Below are positions 1-4,585 of a stretch of DNA of 7,297 bases, piece by piece; the first letter of the stretch is position 1, and every line of letters starts with the position of its first letter. The translations under genes and the position numbers were made by a program. Origin of the DNA: Paludibacter sp. (lineage in GTDB: Bacteria > Bacteroidota > Bacteroidia > Bacteroidales > Paludibacteraceae); the NCBI GenBank assembly GCA_031284665.1, contig JAITXR010000236.1:1-7297 (forward strand), read 5' to 3'. The notes under the pieces are model-generated. The model was not told the origin of the DNA. It was given only the letters and a program-made list of their open reading frames with translations, and did not search any database.

Positions 1-512
1 CCATACCAACTATTACGCCAAGCCCAACTGCTGTAATTATAAGGTCGATACATATAATCAAACCAATAAGGATTTGAGAACGAAGGAGTTACGTAAGCAG
101 AACTGCCATCGATATAAACGTTCCAATAATTATTATCAAGGAAATAAATGTCGTTATAATTTGGGTCGCTAATAAATACGGTGTATTTTGGGTTATGGAA
201 ACGCCGAATACGCTCTGCATATTCGTAATCCGATTCCGTACCTTCAAATTCGTTGAGATAATAACCTTTGTCAACCTCAACGCTATCTTCGGCAATCGCC
301 ACATAAGCATCGGTAGTATCGCGTTCTACAAAAATAATTTTTTTGGCTCCATTTTTGTAAGTTGTGTTTTGTTTGTCTGCTGTTTTGCTGTCTTTTTTTA
401 CTTCTTTTTTAGCATCGGATGGAGTAAAATAAATATCATCAATGACCTCCTGACCTATTGCCACTGTGTTTACTAAAAAAGTAAGAGCAAATAATAAAAT
501 TGTCTGTTTCAT
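1..512 (-). CDS. Secreted aromatic-rich protein of unknown function (3' end cut by window)
   Basis: This reading frame starts with ATG at 512-510 and stays open to base 1, giving 170 full codons, so the C-terminus is missing. Residues 1-20 form a signal peptide (MKQTILLFAL core, likely cleavage near AIG|QE), so the product should be exported. Residues 21-60 are charged and lysine-rich and include DDIYFTPSDAKK. From about residue 95 (YEYAERIRRFHNP) the chain becomes rich in Tyr, Trp, Asn and Phe, ending in runs such as NPYWFDYMYRPYNYSSWAW. No catalytic motif or lipobox cysteine is visible. The start is supported by AGGAGA at 521-526, nine or so bases upstream, which is an unusually good Shine-Dalgarno for this window. 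It diverges from prmA across 124 bp. The composition resembles uncharacterised exported Bacteroidetes proteins, but I do not recognise a named family and assign no function. Confidence 0.8.
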   Translation of the reverse strand, partial: MKQTILLFALTFLVNTVAIGQEVIDDIYFTPSDAKKEVKKDSKTADKQNTTYKNGAKKIIFVERDTTDAYVAIAEDSVEVDKGYYLNEFEGTESDYEYAERIRRFHNPKYTVFISDPNYNDIYFLDNNYWNVYIDGSSAYVTPSFSNPYWFDYMYRPYNYSSWAWRNSWY

Positions 513-546
513 AGTAGAAATCTCCTATTTTTAAAATTAATTATAT

Positions 547-575
547 TAAATTTACAGCAATAATTATGCCACAAA
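547..575 (-). promoter_or_regulatory. Possible promoter of the secreted-protein gene
   Basis: Read on the minus strand, a TTTG (575-572) is followed after 17 bp by TAAATTTA (554-547), seven of eight matches to the Bacteroidetes -7 consensus TAnnTTTG. The spacing is at the short end for this promoter class. An alternative pair, TTG (560-558) with TAATTTTA (539-532), is about as good, so the exact position is uncertain. Confidence 0.3.
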
Positions 576-588
576 GCCCAAATTGTCG

Positions 589-620
589 TTGTATTTTATA
601 AAAATATTTTTTTAATTTTG
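589..620 (+). promoter_or_regulatory. Bacteroidetes-type promoter of prmA
   Basis: A TTG at 589-591 stands 21 bp ahead of TAATTTTG at 613-620, a perfect match to the -7 consensus TAnnTTTG. Transcription would begin near 626-628, only about ten bases before the prmA start codon, leaving a very short AT-rich leader without a Shine-Dalgarno. The call rests on motif match and position only. Confidence 0.6.
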
Positions 621-636
621 CATAAAAATTATTATT

Positions 637-1485
637 ATGGATTATTTACAAGTTTCGTTTATTATTACTCCTTTTCAGGACTACATTTCAGATGTTTTGG
701 CTGCCGAACTTGGCGAGATTGGATTTGAGAGTTTTGTGGCTGCCGAAAGTGGAATTGATGCTTATGTTCAACAAAATTTATTTTCGACCGATAAATTAGC
801 CAATCTTTTGCACAATTTCCCTTTGGATGCTAAAATTTCGTACCACGTTACAGAGATTGAATCGAAAGATTGGAACGAAGAGTGGGAAAAAAACTTTTTT
901 GAGCCGATTGTGATTAGCAATAAGTGTGTGATTCACAGTTCGTTTCACGCCAATTACCCGACAGCGGAATACGACATTACTATTGACCCGAAAATGGCTT
1001 TTGGCACCGGACATCACGAAACCACAAGCCTGATGCTGGCTTATATTTTGGATGCGGATTTAAGCGGTAAAACGGTGCTGGATATGGGCTGCGGAACTGC
1101 TGTTTTGGCAATTCTTGCGGCAATGCGAGGAGCAAAAAATTTAACGGCAATCGACATTGATACTTGGTGTGTAGAAAATTCGCTCGAGAATATTGCATTA
1201 AATAATGTTAGCGGCATAGATGTTAAACTTGGCGATGCTGCGTTGCTCGACGGTTTACATTTTGATGTGATTTTTGCAAACATCAATCGCAATATTCTGC
1301 TTGCCGATATGGAAAAATATGCAGCCTGCCTTAGCGTTGGTGGGCAACTTTATATGAGCGGTTTTTATTGCCAAGATATTAAAGTACTCGAAGAGGAAGC
1401 AAAAAGACACGGACTGCAATTACTTGAATATCAACAAAAAAATAATTGGGCAGCGGTGAAAACGGAGATAATGGTTAATGGTTAA
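637..1485 (+). CDS. prmA: Ribosomal protein L11 methyltransferase PrmA
   Basis: PrmA is a cytoplasmic SAM-dependent enzyme that methylates lysines and the N-terminal amino group of ribosomal protein L11. The 282-residue product is close to the usual family length. Residues 1-75 are the L11-recognition domain, followed by the linker motif DWNEEWEKNFFEP (78-90). The family signature DPKMAFGTGHHETT (117-130) precedes SAM motif I, VLDMGCGTAVLAI (147-159), the acidic loop IDID (172-175) and the substrate-side motif FANINRNIL (213-221). The start at 637 fits the promoter just upstream and the family's N-terminus; no Shine-Dalgarno is present. It diverges from the secreted-protein gene and converges on dapB. 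The C-terminus is odd: the last residues (MVNG) and the stop codon are read from the AAT/GGTTAATG-rich start of a dispersed repeat. The identification is secure. Confidence 0.96.
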   Translation: MDYLQVSFIITPFQDYISDVLAAELGEIGFESFVAAESGIDAYVQQNLFSTDKLANLLHNFPLDAKISYHVTEIESKDWNEEWEKNFFEPIVISNKCVIHSSFHANYPTAEYDITIDPKMAFGTGHHETTSLMLAYILDADLSGKTVLDMGCGTAVLAILAAMRGAKNLTAIDIDTWCVENSLENIALNNVSGIDVKLGDAALLDGLHFDVIFANINRNILLADMEKYAACLSVGGQLYMSGFYCQDIKVLEEEAKRHGLQLLEYQQKNNWAAVKTEIMVNG

Positions 1486-1659
1486 TGTGCCAATAAACAA
1501 TCCCGATAAATCGGGACAAGTTGTGCCAATTTGTCAATTAAGAAATGAAGAAATTTAGGAATGAAGAAATTAAGAGCGGGCAACAGCAACTTCAGTCCTT
1601 ATTTTATGACTTTATGAACTTCTCTAACTTCTATCTTCTAATTTTCAATTCTCAATTCT
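1471..1659 (+). repeat. Dispersed composite repeat, copy A (inverted partner of copy B)
   Basis: This stretch fills the gap between the convergent prmA and dapB and reads into both coding ends. It begins with GGTTAATG direct repeats, then the 19-mer TAATGTGCCAATAAACAAT (1483-1501). It continues through a 36-bp core (1548-1583) that is identical to the complement of 2495-2530, then a CTTCAGTCC..TTATGAACTTCTCTAACTT section, and ends in five 7-bp units (1625-1659). Copy B at 2374-2580 carries the same order on the opposite strand. Unlike B, copy A holds a 21-base hairpin insertion at 1501-1521. No transposase or target-site duplication is visible. Confidence 0.85.
1501..1516. terminator. Perfect hairpin between prmA and dapB, possible terminator
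   Basis: TCCCGAT (1501-1507) and ATCGGGA (1510-1516) form a perfect 7-bp stem around two bases. It sits 15 bases after the prmA stop and downstream of dapB, so it could end either transcript. The plus side has no T-run; the minus side is followed by ATTGTTTATT, which is moderately T-rich and would suit dapB better. It lies in a 21-base stretch (1501-1521) absent from the other copies of the repeat, so it may instead be a small inserted element. Confidence 0.4.
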
Positions 1660-2367
1660 CATCAGGTCTTCCATAGAAAAAAATCCGCTTTTGTTTTTGA
1701 TAAATTCGGCAGCAATTACGGCTCCAAGCGCAAAACCTTCGCGCGAGTTGGCACTATGCGAAATTTCGATTGTATCTACTTGCGAATTGTACGATATTTG
1801 ATGAATACCCGGGACTTCGCCTTGTCGCAAAGGGTGTATTGATAATTGTTCGGGAGATGTTTCGTTTCCTTCGACCCAAGATGTTTTTCTATCAATATTT
1901 TGGATAATTTGCTCGGCAAGAGTTATGGCTGTGCCGCTTGGGGAATCGAGTTTGTGAATGTGGTGTATTTCTGTCATTTCGACATTATAACTTGGGAAAT
2001 CGTTCATCAAGCGTGCAAGATATTTGTTCACCGCCATAAATATATTTACTCCAATGCTGTAGTTCGACGACCAAAAAAGGGTATTCCCATTTTCCGTTAT
2101 TTCGCGTTTCAAATCGGGCAAAGCGTCAGTCCAGCCGGTTGTGCCGCAGACAACCGGAATTTTTTGTGCAAATGCGCTTTTGATATTGCGCAAAGCCACC
2201 GCCGGTGCTGTAAATTCTATTGCTACGTCGGCAGAACGAAACTGCGGGGAATCAAAATCGCTACTGTTGTCAACATCTATTATCGCAACAATCTGATGAC
2301 CGCGCTCGCGTGCTATTTTTTCAATGGTTTTACCCATTTTTCCGTATCCTATAAGGGCTATGTTCAT
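1645..2367 (-). CDS. dapB: 4-hydroxy-tetrahydrodipicolinate reductase DapB
   Basis: DapB is the cytoplasmic NAD(P)H-dependent reductase of the diaminopimelate/lysine pathway and so supplies peptidoglycan and lysine synthesis. The 240-residue product is somewhat shorter than the 273-residue E. coli enzyme, as is usual in Bacteroidetes. The N-terminal Rossmann fold shows GYGKMG (7-12), acidic D31 after strand two, EFTAP (51-55) and CGTTGW (74-79). The substrate domain has SNYSIGVN (101-108) and the signature EIHHIHKLDSPSGTA (133-147), where H135 and K139 correspond to the catalytic His/Lys pair. The start follows from the nucleotide-binding motif lying at residue 7. No Shine-Dalgarno or clear -7 element precedes it; a 7-bp repeat array begins seven bases upstream. 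The arabinofuranosidase gene lies 211 bp upstream on the same strand, so read-through is possible. The last four residues (RIEN) and the stop are encoded by the tail of repeat copy A. Confidence 0.96.
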   Translation of the reverse strand: MNIALIGYGKMGKTIEKIARERGHQIVAIIDVDNSSDFDSPQFRSADVAIEFTAPAVALRNIKSAFAQKIPVVCGTTGWTDALPDLKREITENGNTLFWSSNYSIGVNIFMAVNKYLARLMNDFPSYNVEMTEIHHIHKLDSPSGTAITLAEQIIQNIDRKTSWVEGNETSPEQLSIHPLRQGEVPGIHQISYNSQVDTIEISHSANSREGFALGAVIAAEFIKNKSGFFSMEDLMRIEN

Positions 2368-2373
2368 AATAAT

Positions 2374-2468
2374 TGACAGTTGATAATTGATAATTGATAA
2401 TTAGAAGTTAGAAGTTAGAAGTTAGAAGTTAGAAGATTGAAGTTAGAAGTTAGAGAAGTTAGAGAAGT
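2374..2468. repeat. 7-bp tandem repeat array directly upstream of dapB
   Basis: Eleven consecutive 7-bp units run in one phase from 2374 to 2450: TGACAGT, three TGATAAT, four TAGAAGT, then TAGAAGA, TTGAAGT and TAGAAGT. Two 9-bp units (TAGAGAAGT) extend it to 2468. The array starts seven bases before the dapB start codon on the dapB-proximal side, so it occupies the leader or promoter position of dapB. It is the expanded tail of repeat copy B; copy A has only five such units. Confidence 0.9.
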
Positions 2469-2580
2469 TCATAAAGTAAGGGCTGAGTTTATTTTTGCCC
2501 GCTCTTAATTTCTTCATTCCTAAATTTCTTAATTTCTTAATTTGCACATTGTCACATTGTTTATTGGCACATTAACCATT
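2374..2580 (-). repeat. Dispersed composite repeat, copy B
   Basis: Read on the minus strand this copy begins right at the stop codon of the arabinofuranosidase gene with AATGGTTAATGTGCC (from 2580). It carries the shared 19-mer at 2574-2556, the 36-bp core at 2530-2495, the CTTTATGAACTTCTCTAAC section, and ends in the 7-bp array next to dapB. It matches copy A in order and sequence, apart from the hairpin insertion in A, a short deletion, and more 7-bp units in B. Copies A and B thus form an inverted pair with the dapB coding region between them. Confidence 0.85.
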
Positions 2581-4111
2581 ATTTTACTTCCAACATTACG
2601 ATTGCTTTTGCCGGCAGTTTTACTTTTAGGGTGTTTCCTGTGAGTTTAAAATCCTTAAAATCTGCTGGTTTTACGGTTTCGGGTTTGTCGAAAGTATTAT
2701 GGTCGCTAATATTTTTTGATGTAAGGATGCGGGCGGTGATGTTTGTGGCTTTGGCGTTGAGGTTGATTGTGATTTCCTGACTGCTGTCGAGCGAAATATT
2801 GGCAAGCGAAATGTGTGTAAGGTTGTTTTTGACCGATGCCGAGGCACTGACTAATGGCACTTGTCGCCCGCGAATTTCTTTTGTAGCGCAGGTAATTTCC
2901 AACGGAATATGTAGCGCATCCTGATGAACGCGATACATTTCGAAAACGTGATAAGTGGGTGTTAATACCATTTTATCGTCGCGCGTGAGCACCATCGATT
3001 GCAGTACGTTGGCTATCTGAGCGATATTTGCCATTTTTACACGGTCGGAATATTTATTGAAAATATTGAGCGACAACGCAGCCACAAAAGCATCGCGCAT
3101 AGTGTTTTGTTGATATAAATGTCCGCGCACGGTGCCGGGCTCTTCGTCAAACCACGTTCCCCATTCGTCAACCAAAAGGGCGATATTCTTTTTCGTATCG
3201 TATTTATCCATTATGGCGATATGTCCTTTAATCACGTCCTCAATATCAAGACATTTGCCTGTTATCCAATAATATTCGTCGGGTGTAAATTGGGTAGCAG
3301 AGCCTTTTGAGCCGTTCCAGCCGGTTACCGTATAATAATGTACGGAAATTCCATTCATTTTATTGCCGATTTTTTTCATCAGCACATCTGTCCAATTATA
3401 GTCGAAATCGCTGGCGCCGCTTGCAATTTTGAACAGGCGATTGTCGTCGTAGTTACGGCAATAAATGGCGTAACGGCGGTAAAGGTCGGAATAATATTCG
3501 GGCAGCATATCGCCTCCGCATCCCCAACTTTCGTTTCCCACGCCAAGATATTTTACTTTCCACGCTTTTTCGCGCCCGTTCTGCCGTCGGAGATTTGCCA
3601 TCGGATTGTCCGAATCGGAGGTCATATATTGCACCCATTTAGCGAGTTCTTCGACCGAGCCGCTGCCAACGTTTCCGCTTATATACGGCTCTGCGCCGAG
3701 CATTTCGCAAAGGTTTAGAAATTCGTGAGTGCCAAAACTGTTGTCCTCCACAGTGCCACCCCAATTATTATTCACAAGTTTTGGGCGATTGGCTTTTGCT
3801 CCAACGCCGTCCATCCAGTGATATTCGTCAGCAAAGCAACCGCCGGGCCATCGCAATACCGGTATTTCAAGTTTTTTCAATGCCTCGAAAACATCTTTGC
3901 GATAGCCGTTGATGTTTGCGATTGGAGAGTTTTCGCCTACCCACAGCCCGCCATAGATGCAAGTGCCAAGATGTTCGGCAAAATGTCCGTAAATATTTTT
4001 GTTGATAATTTGCTTTGCGCTGTCAGGGCGAAGGCTAATGCTGCTTTGCTCCTGAGCCGAAATTATTGCTACCGAAACAAGCGCGATAAGAAGGAAAATG
4101 TGTTTTTTCAT
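2579..4111 (-). CDS. Secreted GH51 alpha-L-arabinofuranosidase
   Basis: This enzyme should release terminal alpha-L-arabinofuranosyl groups from arabinan, arabinoxylan or pectin side chains by the retaining mechanism of clan GH-A. Residues 1-19 are a signal peptide ([19 protein letters not shown]), so it acts in the periplasm or at the surface; there is no lipobox. GH51 features appear in order: [10 protein letters not shown] (40-49), [15 protein letters not shown] (85-99), acid/base Glu194 in GNESWGCGG (192-200), SVHYYT (256-261) and nucleophile Glu316 in [11 protein letters not shown] (312-322). The C-terminal 120 or so residues fit the usual beta-sandwich. At 510 residues it is of normal family length and intact. 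A good -7 element lies about 90 bp upstream, with three 21-bp-spaced sites beyond it. It diverges from the beta-helix protein gene, and both products begin MKKH. Linkage exactness is unknown; arabinan is an inference from the pectin-like neighbour. Confidence 0.94.
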   Translation of the reverse strand: MKKHIFLLIALVSVAIISAQEQSSISLRPDSAKQIINKNIYGHFAEHLGTCIYGGLWVGENSPIANINGYRKDVFEALKKLEIPVLRWPGGCFADEYHWMDGVGAKANRPKLVNNNWGGTVEDNSFGTHEFLNLCEMLGAEPYISGNVGSGSVEELAKWVQYMTSDSDNPMANLRRQNGREKAWKVKYLGVGNESWGCGGDMLPEYYSDLYRRYAIYCRNYDDNRLFKIASGASDFDYNWTDVLMKKIGNKMNGISVHYYTVTGWNGSKGSATQFTPDEYYWITGKCLDIEDVIKGHIAIMDKYDTKKNIALLVDEWGTWFDEEPGTVRGHLYQQNTMRDAFVAALSLNIFNKYSDRVKMANIAQIANVLQSMVLTRDDKMVLTPTYHVFEMYRVHQDALHIPLEITCATKEIRGRQVPLVSASASVKNNLTHISLANISLDSSQEITINLNAKATNITARILTSKNISDHNTFDKPETVKPADFKDFKLTGNTLKVKLPAKAIVMLEVK

Positions 4112-4200
4112 AAATAGTTGATAAGCCCACAGAGTAGGGTATTAAGTCCACCTTTGGGAATTTTGTAGGTTTGTTTTTATTTGATAAATTATTTTTTCGA

Positions 4201-4208
4201 CAAATATA
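4201..4208 (-). promoter_or_regulatory. -7 promoter element of the arabinofuranosidase gene
   Basis: On the minus strand these bases read TATATTTG, a perfect match to the Bacteroidetes TAnnTTTG consensus. Transcription would start near 4195, giving a leader of about 85 bases. No TTTG is found at the expected -33 distance, which would fit a promoter that depends on an activator bound further upstream. Confidence 0.5.
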
Positions 4209-4256
4209 AATGATTATTTTTTAATATACATACTTTTTTTTATAAAAATAATTCAA

Positions 4257-4316
4257 TTTATACTTTCCAAAACTATATTTATACTTCCCCAAACTCATTT
4301 TGTGATTGCACAAACT
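4257..4316. promoter_or_regulatory. Three operator-like direct repeats with 21-bp period
   Basis: Sites of 18 bp start at 4257, 4278 and 4299. The first two, TTTATACTTTCCAAAACT and TTTATACTTCCCCAAACT, agree at 16 of 18 positions; the third, TTTGTGATTGCACAAACT, keeps the TTT start and CAAACT end (13 of 18 with the second). A period of 21 bp puts all copies on the same face of the helix and equals the half-site spacing known for AraC-type regulators. The array ends about 50 bp upstream of the -7 element at 4201-4208, the usual place for an activator. The regulator is not in the window. Confidence 0.5.
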
Positions 4317-4431
4317 CAAATATTTTGGGGACTGTTTAGTGAATTAACCATTTATCATTAATAATTAACCATTGTTTTCCGTTTTTTAATCACAGTAATC
4401 TTAAAAATCATATTAAGACAATGAATAGGGG

Positions 4432-4452
4432 ATTGCGCGTCAAGCCCGCAAT
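4432..4452. repeat. REP-like palindrome
   Basis: ATTGCGCG (4432-4439) and CCCGCAAT (4445-4452) pair at seven of eight positions around TCAAG. Read on the minus strand it gives CATTGCGGGCTTGACGCGCA, which strongly resembles widespread GTCATTGCGGG-type intergenic palindromes of bacteria. It is more GC-rich than the DNA around it and directly adjoins copy C of the dispersed repeat. Confidence 0.6.
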
Positions 4453-4455
4453 GAC

Positions 4456-4530
4456 GGACTGCGGCTGTGTTGCACGCTCTTCATTTCTTAATTGGCATAT
4501 TGTTTATTGGCACATTATCAATTATCAATT
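4456..4530 (-). repeat. Dispersed composite repeat, copy C (shortened)
   Basis: On the minus strand this stretch contains the same 19-mer as the other copies (4517-4499), then CCAATTAAGAAATGAAG and GAGCGTGCAACACAG..CAGTCC, which match copy A with one internal AAATTTAGGAATGAAG-type unit missing. Homology stops at 4456, where the REP-like palindrome begins. The head end is flanked by ATTATCA-type 7-bp units (4515-4530). It has the same orientation as copy B and lies about 55 bp before the beta-helix gene. Confidence 0.75.
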
Positions 4531-4585
4531 AAAAATAAACTTTTCGCGCATTTGTCAATCTAACAAGGATTAAATTTATAATTCA

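Larger units (their letters stand above)
4112..4585. other. 474-bp divergent intergenic region between the two carbohydrate genes
   Basis: No gene or RNA is visible here. From left to right it holds the arabinofuranosidase leader, a -7 element at 4201-4208, an AT-rich stretch, three operator-like sites at 4257-4316, AT-rich DNA with AATTAACCATT repeats (around 4339-4374), a REP-like palindrome at 4432-4452, a shortened copy of the dispersed repeat at 4456-4530, and a short AT-rich leader for the beta-helix gene. A weak promoter candidate for the latter is TTTG (4551-4554) with TAAATTTA (4571-4578), but it would leave almost no leader. Confidence 0.7.

Noticed and set aside
195..476. A 93-codon plus-strand frame
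   Set aside because: It is antisense to the exported-protein gene, which has a signal peptide and a good Shine-Dalgarno.
1846..2376. A 176-codon plus-strand frame
   Set aside because: It is antisense to dapB, whose motifs are complete. The product is Cys/Tyr-rich and resembles nothing known.
2374..2468. CRISPR array
   Set aside because: The units are 7-9 bp and contiguous, without spacers, and no cas gene is present. The 21-bp sites at 4257-4316 are also too short and lack unique spacers.
1471..2580. Insertion sequence or composite transposon around dapB
   Set aside because: There is no transposase or recombinase, the inverted copies differ in length and detail, and no flanking target duplication can be seen. 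It is kept as repeats only.
3338..4117. Plus-strand frames of 126 and 130 codons
   Set aside because: Both are antisense to the intact GH51 gene, whose catalytic motifs fall in this stretch.
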